Shown: piece after piece, positions 16,690 through 25,778 of the stretch
Layout of the letters: each line of letters begins with the position of its first letter
Numbering within the stretch: position 1 is the first letter of the stretch
Assembly (NCBI GenBank): GCA_041494245.1
Contig: JBGQAK010000010.1
Span: 62,001-126,000, forward strand
DNA length: 64,000 nucleotides
Reading direction: 5' to 3'
From: RBG-13-68-16 sp041494245
GTDB lineage: Bacteria > Acidobacteriota > Thermoanaerobaculia > Thermoanaerobaculales > Thermoanaerobaculaceae
Program-made: the position numbers and the translations under genes
Notes under the pieces: model-generated
Seen by the model: only the letters and a program-made list of their open reading frames with translations
What the model was told of the DNA's origin: nothing
The model's database searches: none

Positions 16690-18057
16690 TCATCCCCGAG
16701 GATCAACCCTCCACGCCCCGCGTGCGAGGCGAGCCCTACTCTTTAACCCTGCTTGGTCCGTGGCGATCACCTTTCGGGAGGCGACGGCTCGCTGTCTTCG
16801 ACCCATGAGGCTCGCCACTGCGACCATGGACAGAAACAGGCCATGCCCGATCACCGCACTCGACATGGTCGACGTCACAGAGGCGACCATCTGCGCGTTA
16901 ACGAACAACGCTGCAGTCGCACCAACCAGGGTGGGCCCAAGCCGAGTTCGCGAGAGCGACCAGGCGCCCCTCCAGATTCCGATGAGGAGTAACAGCAGGA
17001 GCAGCACACCCACGGCGCCTAGGTTCGTGAGAGCGCTCATCCCGGCACTGTGCATGTGCATCATCTGGAGCGTCGATTCGCTTGGGTCGCTCAACCTGGC
17101 AAGCGTCTCCCCGACACCGAACCCGAATCCCAGCACCGGCTCCTGCGAGACTCTTTCCCGAATCACCCAGTCCCAGACGAAAAGCCGACCGGACCCAGTT
17201 CTCACCTCTTGCTCACTCTTCCCCCAAAAAACGTACCGGTCGAGGTCAAAGTTGGTTGCGACCGCAGTCGCAACGACGGCGGCCAGCACGAGCCAGCCCG
17301 TGGCGGCCCACCTGCCACGGAGTGCGAGCATCAGGACACCGACACCGACCAGAATGCTCACGAACGTCGCCGAAGACGTCCCGAAGAGCACACCTGCGAG
17401 GACAATGGCGTACAGGGAACGCCACAACCAACCCTTCACCAAGAAACCGAGGAAGACGACGGCAACAACGGTTCCAGGCACCTCCGAGCTGTGCATACCC
17501 GCTATGGTGAACCCGCTCTCGAGGACCATCCCAAGAATGACGAACACGGCCGCGAACACCATCTGAAACTTGATCATCGCCTCGACGCCCCGCGCCCTCA
17601 CCATCGCATCGACACTCAGCACAAGGAACACCGTCAACTCCGCCGCCCGATAGAGCGTGAACTCCGGCCGGTGCGACCAGACCGTGCTGAAAAGGGCTAA
17701 CACCACGTAACACATCATCCAAAAAAGCGGTTTTCTAGTGAGGATCAGTCTGCAGGCACTTCCCCGACGCGCGACGCGGGTCAACGCGTACAGGGCGCAC
17801 ACCGCCGTGAACCCAATCTGTACCATGGCAGCCGGATCGACCTCGAACACCTGCTCCGGGGCCCGTTGACGCGCCACGGCATGCATGACGATCGGGTAAA
17901 GCAGGAGCAACCAGTGGGACACAGAGAAAGACTTGAGGTACACCGAGACTTTCGATTGCCTTCGATGCGCGCCACCTGATCCCCTCAGCACCGGCACTTG
18001 CGCGGGAGAGGGATGACGATAGCCGCCCGCAACAGAAGCGTGCATTTGCGAACTCAC
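16690..18057 (-). CDS. O-antigen ligase/polymerase (Wzy/WaaL-like) membrane protein
   Basis: 455 residues with about ten to twelve hydrophobic segments and a large periplasmic loop around FWGKSEQEVRTGSGRLFVWDWV...GFGFGVGETLARL...MHMHSAG. This arrangement (R-x-x-xW, then GxGxG, then a histidine pair near N/S) is the Wzy_C pattern of O-antigen ligases and polymerases. The reaction is either polymerising lipid-linked repeat units or ligating a finished chain to an acceptor. The ATG overlaps the preceding GT2 stop by four bases. An ABC exporter in the same locus makes a ligase role somewhat more likely than a polymerase role, but both remain open. Confidence 0.85.
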   Translation of the reverse strand: MSSQMHASVAGGYRHPSPAQVPVLRGSGGAHRRQSKVSVYLKSFSVSHWLLLLYPIVMHAVARQRAPEQVFEVDPAAMVQIGFTAVCALYALTRVARRGSACRLILTRKPLFWMMCYVVLALFSTVWSHRPEFTLYRAAELTVFLVLSVDAMVRARGVEAMIKFQMVFAAVFVILGMVLESGFTIAGMHSSEVPGTVVAVVFLGFLVKGWLWRSLYAIVLAGVLFGTSSATFVSILVGVGVLMLALRGRWAATGWLVLAAVVATAVATNFDLDRYVFWGKSEQEVRTGSGRLFVWDWVIRERVSQEPVLGFGFGVGETLARLSDPSESTLQMMHMHSAGMSALTNLGAVGVLLLLLLLIGIWRGAWSLSRTRLGPTLVGATAALFVNAQMVASVTSTMSSAVIGHGLFLSMVAVASLMGRRQRAVASRKVIATDQAGLKSRARLARGAWRVDPRG

Positions 18058-19103
18058 AGTCTTCTGTCCCTAAGGTAGTACTGGAGACGTGTCCGGGCTC
18101 TCAGAGCCACGCACATCGGCTTCCACGAAGCCATACCCGCCGTCGCCGCCACACGCCACAGGGTACCGAACCTCCCATGGAGGTGGCGCCGGTACTCCCG
18201 GGCCATGCGGAGGCCCTCCTGGTCGTCACCGGCGAACACCTTCGCGAAAATCATCCAGGTGGCAATACGCCCACGAGCGTGCTCGTAGGCCGCCATGTCC
18301 GATTCTTTGAGCCTGGGCACAATGCGGCTCTCCCACTGCTCAACACTCGGTGCTTTGCTGTACCTTCTGTGAAACTTCGCGTAGACGCTGCCCCTCGGGA
18401 TCTGCGTACCGTCCACGTAGAGGAGCACCCTCGGGATGAATCCCCACTTCCCGTAGGTTGCCAGGTACGCCCAGTACTCCAGGTCCCCACTGAGGACGAG
18501 GTCTGGCCTCTGCAGCCCCGCCTCGTCCATCACCACCCCTCGGATCACGGCGGAGCCGGAGCAGATGTGGTCGTGGCGTACCCAAAACGTGAAGAAGTCC
18601 TCGATCACGAAAGTCTCGTGCTCTCCAAACTCGCCTTTGGCAAGCGCCGCAGGGCGGATGGAGACCACATCCGAGAGCGCGGATCTTGCCTCGACACCCG
18701 TGCTGACAGCGATGGCCTCGGGATGCTGTCTGAGGAACTTGACACAAGCGTCGAGGAAATCGGGATGCCAATAGTCGTCGTGGTCGAGGGAGGTAATGAA
18801 CTCACCCCCAGCGAGTTCAAGCCCGCGGTTCCGTGCCGCCGTCTCGCCCCGGTTGTCCTGCCTGAGGTATGTGATGCGGTCGCCGAACGCCAGGGCGATC
18901 TCTTCGGTTCGATCGACCGACCCGTCGTTGATGACGATCACCTCACGCTGTTGGGACGTTTGCCCGAGAACGCTTTCAATGCAGCGCCGCAGACCCTTCT
19001 CGGCGTTGTAGGCGGGGACGACGACGGAGACGAAGCCCGGCACTCGCTCCCGGAATCTCACCGCCACAAATTCCGCCCCTCCCGATGGGGAAGCCGGCAT
19101 CAT
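18054..19103 (-). CDS. GT2-family glycosyltransferase
   Basis: 349-residue GT-A enzyme. It begins near residue 24 with FVSVVVPAYNAEKGLRRCIE and VIVINDGSVDRTEE (nucleotide-binding), followed by GETAARNRGLELAGGEFI and the metal-binding SLDHDDYWHP. It overlaps its neighbours by four bases on both sides, so three genes (19948 to 16690) are translationally coupled. The inverting transfer to a lipid-linked glycan is from family knowledge; the sugar is unknown. Confidence 0.88.
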   Translation of the reverse strand: MMPASPSGGAEFVAVRFRERVPGFVSVVVPAYNAEKGLRRCIESVLGQTSQQREVIVINDGSVDRTEEIALAFGDRITYLRQDNRGETAARNRGLELAGGEFITSLDHDDYWHPDFLDACVKFLRQHPEAIAVSTGVEARSALSDVVSIRPAALAKGEFGEHETFVIEDFFTFWVRHDHICSGSAVIRGVVMDEAGLQRPDLVLSGDLEYWAYLATYGKWGFIPRVLLYVDGTQIPRGSVYAKFHRRYSKAPSVEQWESRIVPRLKESDMAAYEHARGRIATWMIFAKVFAGDDQEGLRMAREYRRHLHGRFGTLWRVAATAGMASWKPMCVALRARTRLQYYLRDRRL

Positions 19104-19948
19104 CTCTCTGGCCCGACTCCTCCCGCTTGGAGGCGAGCGACTGTTGCGAGGTCCGCACGATGCGGTGCAGACCGTGAAGCCACGAGTAAGGCGGCCTTGC
19201 GGCGCCAGTCGTACAGTCGCCGATCGAGTCGGCCAGGAAGCTCCCTGCCGAAGTGTCGCCCGATCACTAGCTCGCGCTCCCGGTGGTAGCGCTGGTGTTT
19301 CTCATCCACCGTTGCGTCATAGGTGACCGACTTTGACCACCCGTGCCGCCTGAAGCACGCCAGGAAGGCGGGAATGTGACGCATTCTGGTCACCTTCGCC
19401 ATCTTGCACCACAGGTCCAGATCCATGGCGAAGTGGAGGTCCTCGTCGAGCCCACCAACGGCCTCATAGACCTCTCTTCGAAAGAAGGCCGTCTCCTGCG
19501 GCAGGGTCACGTCCTTCCGGAAAATGCCCGGATCGTGCGGAGGGCAGCGTAGGACCCCGATGACGTTACCCTTGGCGTCGATCTCCACGCGATCGCCATA
19601 CACGAGCCCCACGTCCGGCTCCGAGTTCAGGAAGTGGGCAGCAATGCTGACGGCTGAGGGGGAGAGAAGGTCGTCAGAGTTGAGCCAGGCAAAGATCCTG
19701 CCCTTCGCGCGTGCAAAACCCTTGTTGATGGCGCTGGACTGTCCGGAATCGGGCTCGCTCGTCCAGTACGCGAGCCTGGCTTGATGCCGTCGGATGATCT
19801 TGATGCTACCGTCTGTGGACCCCCCGTCCACCACGATGAACTCGACCGCTGGGTAGTCCTGACCCATCACCGACAGCATCGTGTCCTCGAGGAATTGGGC
19901 CTGGTTGAGCGAGGGCGTGACGATCGTTACGAGCGGGAGCTCAGACAT
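19100..19948 (-). CDS. GT2-family glycosyltransferase
   Basis: 282-residue GT-A enzyme with VTIVTPSLNQAQFLEDTML, FIVVDGGSTDGSIKI, the SGQSSAINKGFARAKG block and FAWLNSDDLL (DxD-like). The subfamily with NQAQFLE and SGQSSAINKG is common in capsule and O-antigen loci. Its stop overlaps the next gene's ATG (19103) by four bases, and it begins 27 bases after the previous GT2 ends. Confidence 0.88.
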   Translation of the reverse strand: MSELPLVTIVTPSLNQAQFLEDTMLSVMGQDYPAVEFIVVDGGSTDGSIKIIRRHQARLAYWTSEPDSGQSSAINKGFARAKGRIFAWLNSDDLLSPSAVSIAAHFLNSEPDVGLVYGDRVEIDAKGNVIGVLRCPPHDPGIFRKDVTLPQETAFFRREVYEAVGGLDEDLHFAMDLDLWCKMAKVTRMRHIPAFLACFRRHGWSKSVTYDATVDEKHQRYHRERELVIGRHFGRELPGRLDRRLYDWRRKAALLVASRSAPHRADLATVARLQAGGVGPER

Positions 19949-19975
19949 CGCTCGCCGTTCTTCGCCGAACCGTCA

Positions 19976-21019
19976 TTACAGACCTCCTACCAGAGACACG
20001 TGCCCTCGGGAACCGACGCTCATTCGCAAAGCGGCCAGTAGCCCTCTCCGCGCGGACCTCAACACTCGGATCGACGCTTCAGCAACAACCCCCAAGGCGC
20101 TTCCCCCGGGGCTCAGGTACAACCGTAAAGGAAATGGACGGGAGTCCGGCCAGACCTCCCTTGCGGCCTCCAGGCACGCACGCGCAGTCCGGGGCCGGAG
20201 GGAGCCATAGTACCGCCTCGCGATCAGTACCAACCTCTCTGCGAGGGCCTGACGCAAAGCAGGCGTGGCGGTTCCTTGCCTAACGCCACAAGCAAGAAGG
20301 CGAAGGTAGAAATCTCTCTCAAAGTCTGGGCCTGCCGCGGACAGACGGCGGCTTACCCGGGCACGGTCAGCACGGTGCAGGATCCACGCCAGAACTTCCG
20401 ACATGAACCCAAACCGTGCCCCCGCGAGCGCCAGTCGAAAATGCAGATCGACGTCCTCACTGTGCAGCAAGCTCTCATCGAAACCGCCGCACTGCGCAAC
20501 GAGTTGCCGCCGATGGAGCGGCGCATGGATGGGGACGTCGTTTATGCAGAGGAAACAGGCCAACTCCTCGTCACCCTGCCGTCCAGGGATCTCGCTGATC
20601 CACCCGTTCCGACCCATTGCATCGAGGAACGCCACCCGGGCGACCACGGCGTCGAGCTGAGGCGCTCCATCGAGCACGCAGGCCTGAGCCGCCAGTTTCT
20701 CTGGGTGCAACCGGTCGTCGGAGTCCAGGAACTGGACGTATTCCCCTCGTGCGAGCGCGAGCCCACGGTTGCGCGCGACGGCAGGCCCGCGGTTCTCCTG
20801 GGCCACGTACTCCAACGTGAAGCGGTCGTCACCGCAATGTGCAGACTGCCAGGCTTCCACCGCTGCTCGCGTGTTGTCGGTGGAGCCATCGTCAACCACG
20901 ATTAGCTCGATTGGCCGATAGGTCTGGGCCCAGACCGAGTCCAACGCACCGATCAGCAGATGCGCGCGGTTGTGCGTTGGCACAATCACCGACACAAGTG
21001 TGCGCGGACCGTCAGTCAT
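19976..21019 (-). CDS. GT2-family glycosyltransferase
   Basis: 347-residue GT-A enzyme. VSVIVPTHNRAHLLIGALD and LIVVDDGSTDNTRAA bind the nucleotide sugar; RGPAVARNRGLALARGEYVQ and FLDSDDRLHPEKL form the rest of the catalytic site. The C-terminal third is alanine/arginine-rich and helical. It is the first of three consecutive GT2 genes in the direction of transcription. Confidence 0.88.
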   Translation of the reverse strand: MTDGPRTLVSVIVPTHNRAHLLIGALDSVWAQTYRPIELIVVDDGSTDNTRAAVEAWQSAHCGDDRFTLEYVAQENRGPAVARNRGLALARGEYVQFLDSDDRLHPEKLAAQACVLDGAPQLDAVVARVAFLDAMGRNGWISEIPGRQGDEELACFLCINDVPIHAPLHRRQLVAQCGGFDESLLHSEDVDLHFRLALAGARFGFMSEVLAWILHRADRARVSRRLSAAGPDFERDFYLRLLACGVRQGTATPALRQALAERLVLIARRYYGSLRPRTARACLEAAREVWPDSRPFPLRLYLSPGGSALGVVAEASIRVLRSARRGLLAALRMSVGSRGHVSLVGGL

Positions 21020-21100
21020 TGCGGGGGTGGGCCGGGGTTCTCATTCAGCCACGTTTTCGGCGAAGCGGCTCGGCCTCTGAGCTCTCAACCATAACCGCAG

Positions 21101-22003
21101 TCACGAAGGCCGAATCCAAGGCTGGAGACGCTCATAGTGGGCGCTGCCTGGATGCAGCCACACAACGTTTTCCGGAGGATCCTCATGCGCAGGCCGAACC
21201 GGTCGTAGGTGGAGCTTCCTGGAACGAAGGAGCACTGAGAGTTCGATCCCGAAAGGGAAGTAGCCCAGGCGAGCCATCGTGTCGAAAAGGGTTTTCACGG
21301 TCGAGCCCGCCCGGGTAAGGTTCTCTGCCAACACCTCCGTGATAATCAAGGGACTGAACTGACTGATAGTCGCCTCCAAACCGTTGACCACCTTCTGCTC
21401 AAACCCCTCCACGTCGATTTTGACGGCCAGGGGGGCCGATACGATTTCGAACAGGATATCGTCGCCTCGGGCAACCGAGGCTTTGTGCTCCTGAATGCCG
21501 ATCGGACCATCCGCAGGTGCAACGTGGCCGAAGGTCCCGCACGTACTATCCCATCCAGAAGGCACACGAAGGGTGAGCCGTCCTGGTGCATCCGAAAGCC
21601 CCATTTCGAATGGAGTGACCCAGAGGAGATTGTTGGCCGCGATCGAGGATCTCAAGCGCGCCATCGCGAGGGGATTGGGCTCAAATGCAACGACGCGGCC
21701 CTCGGGTCCTACAAGTCTCGCCGCCAGAAGCGTGATCATTCCGGCGTTCGCCCCTACGTCGACGAAGGTGTCACCGGGCTGCACCGATGCACCCATTATC
21801 AGCTGCACGCCGAGCTCGTGGTAGTAGCCATAGAAGTACGTCATCCGATCGTGGTGATCGGCGAGGTCCAGCTCCATCAGGTACCCGTGTGCCGTACCAC
21901 GTGCCCAGACCTTGGGCGCTCCGACCCAAAGGGTGTCCCGCGCAAGCCCTGCTGCCCTTAGCAGACGCCAGGTGCCGCGAACGTCAAGCCTCGCCAATGG
22001 CAC
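21101..22003 (-). CDS. FkbM-family methyltransferase
   Basis: 300 residues with the FkbM SAM-binding core: FVDVGANAGMITLLAARL (motif I, about residues 77-94), VVAFEPNPLAMARL, and AVKIDVEGFEQKVVNGLE in the second half. FkbM proteins are usually O-methyltransferases and are frequent in surface-glycan loci, where they methylate sugars. A second FkbM gene is at 23547, so two positions of the glycan may be methylated. The first about 50 residues precede the core and include a conserved-looking aromatic segment (MTYFYGYYHELG). Confidence 0.87.
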   Translation of the reverse strand: MPLARLDVRGTWRLLRAAGLARDTLWVGAPKVWARGTAHGYLMELDLADHHDRMTYFYGYYHELGVQLIMGASVQPGDTFVDVGANAGMITLLAARLVGPEGRVVAFEPNPLAMARLRSSIAANNLLWVTPFEMGLSDAPGRLTLRVPSGWDSTCGTFGHVAPADGPIGIQEHKASVARGDDILFEIVSAPLAVKIDVEGFEQKVVNGLEATISQFSPLIITEVLAENLTRAGSTVKTLFDTMARLGYFPFGIELSVLLRSRKLHLRPVRPAHEDPPENVVWLHPGSAHYERLQPWIRPS

Positions 22004-22066
22004 CAGAAGGAGTGCCAGCCACTGGTAGAGCGTCGTCCTACTCTCCAGGGTGGCCAGTCGTCGCTC

Positions 22067-23371
22067 CTAGCACGCCGCACCCCCGCTCGCCTCGCGAGGG
22101 CCTACCTCGAGGATTGCCAGCAGACGCTTCCTCGACCTAGTTTCATCAAAACACGTCCGGGCAAAGACCCGCGCCTGCTCGCAGAGAGATCTCCATCGGT
22201 CGGAGTCGCCCGTGATCTCCAGCACGGCCTCTGCGGCCGCTGCCCTGTCGCCGAGCGGCACAGCCCGGGCGACAGCTCCGTCACACCATTCCGGCACGCC
22301 GCCAACGCTGTAGGCCACCACCGGAGTCCCGAGGTCGAGCGCCTCCGGGCCAACCATACCGAAAACCTCGGCGCACAGACTCGGGACCAGCACGACGCCA
22401 CACGCCTCGACCGCTCGAGCCGCTTCAGCTCGCTCCAGCCAACCGATGAAAGCGACCCGGCGTTCGAGACCACGCTCACGTACCAACCGCCTCGCCTCAG
22501 GGTCAGCCCCACCACTCCCGATAATCTTCAGGCAGTAGGTTTCGGGCAGGAGTGCGAGGATCTCGATAGCCTCCAGAATGCCCTTGTACGTCTCCACACG
22601 CCCCACAAAGCCGAGGCGACGGCGGGCCTCCTCTGGTTTGCCTGGTAGCTCCGTCGCGTGGGCGGCGGGATGAATCCTGGGAAGGACGATCACTCGAGCC
22701 GACCGCGAGAGCCCTCGTCTGACGAGGGCCTCGCTGAACGAACTCTGAGTGACAATCGTGTCGATACCCGACAGTAACCTCGCGGTGAGAACCGAGTGCG
22801 CGATCCGGTAAAGCTTTCGCCACCACACCCGATCGCCAAGGCAGCCCTCGACGCGATCGACGCCGAGGCATGAGAGGCCAGCCGGACGGGCACAGGCAGA
22901 ACGGCTGACCTTGAGGTACCGGTGAGGCGGATCGCCGGGGCAGGTGTGTGTGACGTCCTGGACGAAGAACACCACTCGAGTCCAGCGATTAACCAATCGG
23001 TAAACCAGCCTTGGCCGATCGGTCAGGACAAGACAAAGTGCCGGCCTCAGTAACCGTACCATCCTCAAGAAACGCACCTCTTCCCTGAAGCGCGCGAGAC
23101 GCTTGCCGATACCGCGGCCTCCCCAGAAGAAGGGCGGTGATTCGTACCTTGTCAGGTCACCGAGCCAGGGTTGGTTGAGTTCGACTTGTGCTGGGCTCAG
23201 CGACCACAAGAGAACCTCGCAACCCGCTTGGTGCAAGGCGCGTACAGTCTCCAATGCGTCGACACACCCGCCAGACGTGTAGGAGAAACTCTCACAGACA
23301 GCTAGCACTCGTCGCCGTGCTCGTATCGTAGTATCAGGCTGAGCGGCGGACACACTCGCTGTTGGGTTCAT
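22067..23371 (-). CDS. GT4-family glycosyltransferase
   Basis: 434 residues from ATG 23371; the frame is open to 23605 but the extra part crosses into the FkbM gene. VLAVCESFSYTSGGCVDALETV is the acceptor loop. The donor half has RLGFVGRVETYKGILEAIEIL, LKIIGSGG and VVLVPSLCAEVFGMVGPEAL with the E-x7-E pattern. The middle has cysteines (HTCPGDPPH, CARPAG, CLGVDRVEGC), as in some GT4 subgroups. A poorly conserved 175-base spacer separates it from the upstream FkbM gene. Confidence 0.84.
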   Translation of the reverse strand: MNPTASVSAAQPDTTIRARRRVLAVCESFSYTSGGCVDALETVRALHQAGCEVLLWSLSPAQVELNQPWLGDLTRYESPPFFWGGRGIGKRLARFREEVRFLRMVRLLRPALCLVLTDRPRLVYRLVNRWTRVVFFVQDVTHTCPGDPPHRYLKVSRSACARPAGLSCLGVDRVEGCLGDRVWWRKLYRIAHSVLTARLLSGIDTIVTQSSFSEALVRRGLSRSARVIVLPRIHPAAHATELPGKPEEARRRLGFVGRVETYKGILEAIEILALLPETYCLKIIGSGGADPEARRLVRERGLERRVAFIGWLERAEAARAVEACGVVLVPSLCAEVFGMVGPEALDLGTPVVAYSVGGVPEWCDGAVARAVPLGDRAAAAEAVLEITGDSDRWRSLCEQARVFARTCFDETRSRKRLLAILEVGPREASGGAAC

Positions 23372-23546
23372 ACTGCGGTAACAGTCCCCAGGCTCAAACA
23401 GCTCGACCTGCGCAAGAAGGCACTCAGGCTTTCGCAGACCGCATTGCCCGATGCAGCCTTGAACAGACCCCGAATCGCCTTGAGCGGAATAGTGACCAGT
23501 CCCACTAAGGGTGGCTCCAGACTTATCATCCTCACTGACACGCCTG

Positions 23547-24347
23547 CTAACGGCGATACATTCGGCAACCTGGCAGCTGACATGACTGGTCCCATGCGTA
23601 ACCAAGTTCTGTCATGAACGATTCGACCTCAGCCACATGGGAGCCAAAGGCCTCCACGATTACCGCACACTTGTTTCCCGTGAGAACGTTCCTCGATCCG
23701 CGCAGGACCGCGCATTCATGCCCTTCGACATCAATCTTGATGGCTACGACTGAACCCTGCACATCAACCACGTCATCAAGTTTGGCCATTTGCACCTTTA
23801 TCGTGGAACGACTGTCGTGCCTTTCGGGACTGAACTCAAGGGAGCTCGTTCCGGTGTTGAACTTGCCCTGGTCGAGACCCGAAGCCCCCCGCGACAGAAA
23901 CAGCGTGGCCTCTCCGGTCTCCTCGGAAAGCGCAGCGTTCAGCGCCCTTATCTTGAAACCGTGTTTGCTCAAGAAGATATTGCCCATCAGCTGCGCGTAG
24001 TTTCGCGGGTCTGGCTCGAACGCATAGACAGCTTTGATGGTCGGGAGCGCCGCCATACAGATAGAAAAGGCGCCAAGGTTGGCGCCTACATCGATGAACA
24101 CACGGCACTCGTGGTACTCACTCCACTCCAGGAGCGCGCCCAGGATGTCAGGCTCGAATGCCCCATCGAGATACAGCGTCGCATCAATATAGTTGTTCAG
24201 GTCAAGCAGAAGTTGGTTTCCATAGCCGTCGTCCCTGAGCGCCACGCCACCGATTCGCGCGAAGGCAAAACGGCGCAGGAAGTCCTTACCGCGCGAGAAC
24301 GGGTAAGAGTGGTACAGAAGACGAAGTAAGCTGTTCAAGCGCGTCAA
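23547..24347 (-). CDS. FkbM-family methyltransferase
   Basis: 266 residues with FIDVGANLGAFSICMAAL (SAM motif I), VYAFEPDPRNYAQLM and AIKIDVEGHECAVLRGSR, the full FkbM set. It shares the plan of the protein at 21101 but is only distantly similar. The gene is visibly less GC-rich than its neighbours, and both flanking spacers are long for this tightly packed locus, so it may be an insertion into the gene order. Confidence 0.86.
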   Translation of the reverse strand: MTRLNSLLRLLYHSYPFSRGKDFLRRFAFARIGGVALRDDGYGNQLLLDLNNYIDATLYLDGAFEPDILGALLEWSEYHECRVFIDVGANLGAFSICMAALPTIKAVYAFEPDPRNYAQLMGNIFLSKHGFKIRALNAALSEETGEATLFLSRGASGLDQGKFNTGTSSLEFSPERHDSRSTIKVQMAKLDDVVDVQGSVVAIKIDVEGHECAVLRGSRNVLTGNKCAVIVEAFGSHVAEVESFMTELGYAWDQSCQLPGCRMYRR

Positions 24348-24402
24348 AGCTACCGTGCCTCGTCCATGCCTAGTCGATGTGCGGCGCCACTAAGTCTCCC
24401 AT

Positions 24403-24522
24403 TTATGAGACGAGAATGGCCTGAAGACTCCACAAACGTGGGCTCCAGGGTAGCTTCACCACGGCCGGATACGACCCGGCCACAGGGCGCTCCGGGTTGT
24501 GCCCCTCGGCTTTGCCGCTCAT
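24403..24522 (-). other. 39-codon ORF coupled to wzt by ATGA overlap (possible gene remnant)
   Basis: The wzt stop codon overlaps an ATG (24522), which opens a 39-codon frame ending at 24403. The overlap is the same kind that links real genes in this locus. The peptide (begins MSGKAEGHNPERP) matches no family I recognise. It could be the surviving N-terminus of a deleted gene, or chance. Confidence 0.3.
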
Positions 24523-25778
24523 GAGCGCTCCCTCACCTCGATCACTGGCTTCACAAAGCACGGACCCACGTGCGTGAACGGCAGCTGGCCGGTACCGAAG
24601 ACATCGGATTCCACCACTTCGATCGCCAGTGCGCCGGGCACGACCTCGAAGTCCTCGGTGTCTCTGCCTAGGTAGAAGTCGAGGATGTACTGGCCCTGCA
24701 CCAGGTTCAGCGCCGTCAGCGTCACCTGGAGACATAAAGAACGCACGGGGTGCTCGAACACCAGATCCCCGGTCATACGGGTGTTGACGCCGAAGACCGG
24801 TTCACCCGAAAGCGACCTGCGAAGCACGAATCCGAGCACCGGCTGCCGAGATGGCTCGGGAAGGGAGAAGGCAACCTCGAACCGCACCGGCTCACCCATT
24901 GGCACAGACACAATCGGGGAGGCATAGGCCCGGCCATCAAAGAACCCCGTGTGTTGAAGGTATCGAGCAGAAGATCCCCCGGGGGGTCCGAGGAACCCCT
25001 GGCTCATCCCCTGGGCGTAGGCTCGTACGCCTTCCTCGGCATTGGTGAACGCTCGGGCCTTCCCGGCTTCGAGGACCACCACGGCTCGACACAGGTTGGT
25101 TATGGCTGCCAGGTTGTGGCTGACGAGTAGCACGGTCCGCCCGCCTCGTGCCACATCCCCCATCTTCCCGAGGCACTTCTTCTGGAACTGCGCATCACCG
25201 ACCGCCAGGACCTCGTCCACCAGAAGGATCTCGGGCTCGAGGTGAGCCGCCACAGCAAACGCCAGCCGCACGTACATCCCACTCGAGTAGTGCTTGACCG
25301 GCGTGTCGATGAACTTCTCGACCTCCGCGAAAGCGACAATCTCGTCGAACTTCCGGTCGATCTCGGCCCTCCTCATGCCCAGGACCGCACCATTGAGGAA
25401 AATGTTCTCCCTTCCGGTCAGCTCCGGGTGGAACCCTGTCCCCACCTCCAGAAGGCTGCCCACGCGCCCGAACAGGTTCACCTCTCCTTCGGTGGGCTCG
25501 GTGATACGCGAGAGCACCTTCAGCAACGTGCTCTTCCCGGCGCCGTTACGGCCGATAATCCCCACGACCTCGCCCGGCATGACATCGAGGTTGATATCCT
25601 TTAAGGCCCAGATCGTGGGGTGCTCCCTAGTCCTTCGGCGCCATAGCACATCGAGGGGCCGTTGCGCCCACGAGGCAAGGGATTCGCGCAGGCTGCCGTA
25701 GCTCGCACGCTGCGCGCCGATGTGATAGAGCTTGGAGAGGTTGCGTACCTGGATGATCGGCTTCATCGCGTCACACAA
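24519..25778 (-). CDS. wzt: Wzt-type ABC transporter ATP-binding protein with C-terminal glycan-binding domain
   Basis: 419 residues. The ATPase domain (about 1-250) has Walker A GRNGAGKST, signature YSSGMYVRLAFA and Walker B ILLVDEVLAVGD. The last about 150 residues form the beta-sandwich Wzt C-terminal domain (FEVAFSLPEPSRQP ... ILDFYLGRDTEDFEVV), which in O9a-type systems recognises the modified end of the glycan. With Wzm it exports a finished lipid-linked chain across the inner membrane. The start is ATG 25778, overlapping wzm by eight bases; ATG 25766 is the alternative. The C-terminal domain implies recognition of a terminal modification, for which the locus offers several methyltransferases. 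Confidence 0.94.
   Translation of the reverse strand: MCDAMKPIIQVRNLSKLYHIGAQRASYGSLRESLASWAQRPLDVLWRRRTREHPTIWALKDINLDVMPGEVVGIIGRNGAGKSTLLKVLSRITEPTEGEVNLFGRVGSLLEVGTGFHPELTGRENIFLNGAVLGMRRAEIDRKFDEIVAFAEVEKFIDTPVKHYSSGMYVRLAFAVAAHLEPEILLVDEVLAVGDAQFQKKCLGKMGDVARGGRTVLLVSHNLAAITNLCRAVVVLEAGKARAFTNAEEGVRAYAQGMSQGFLGPPGGSSARYLQHTGFFDGRAYASPIVSVPMGEPVRFEVAFSLPEPSRQPVLGFVLRRSLSGEPVFGVNTRMTGDLVFEHPVRSLCLQVTLTALNLVQGQYILDFYLGRDTEDFEVVPGALAIEVVESDVFGTGQLPFTHVGPCFVKPVIEVRERS

Noticed and set aside
23368..23595. 75-codon ORF in the spacer between the FkbM and GT4 genes
   Set aside because: It overlaps the FkbM end, has no ribosome site and resembles no family; could be a gene remnant, but nothing supports it.
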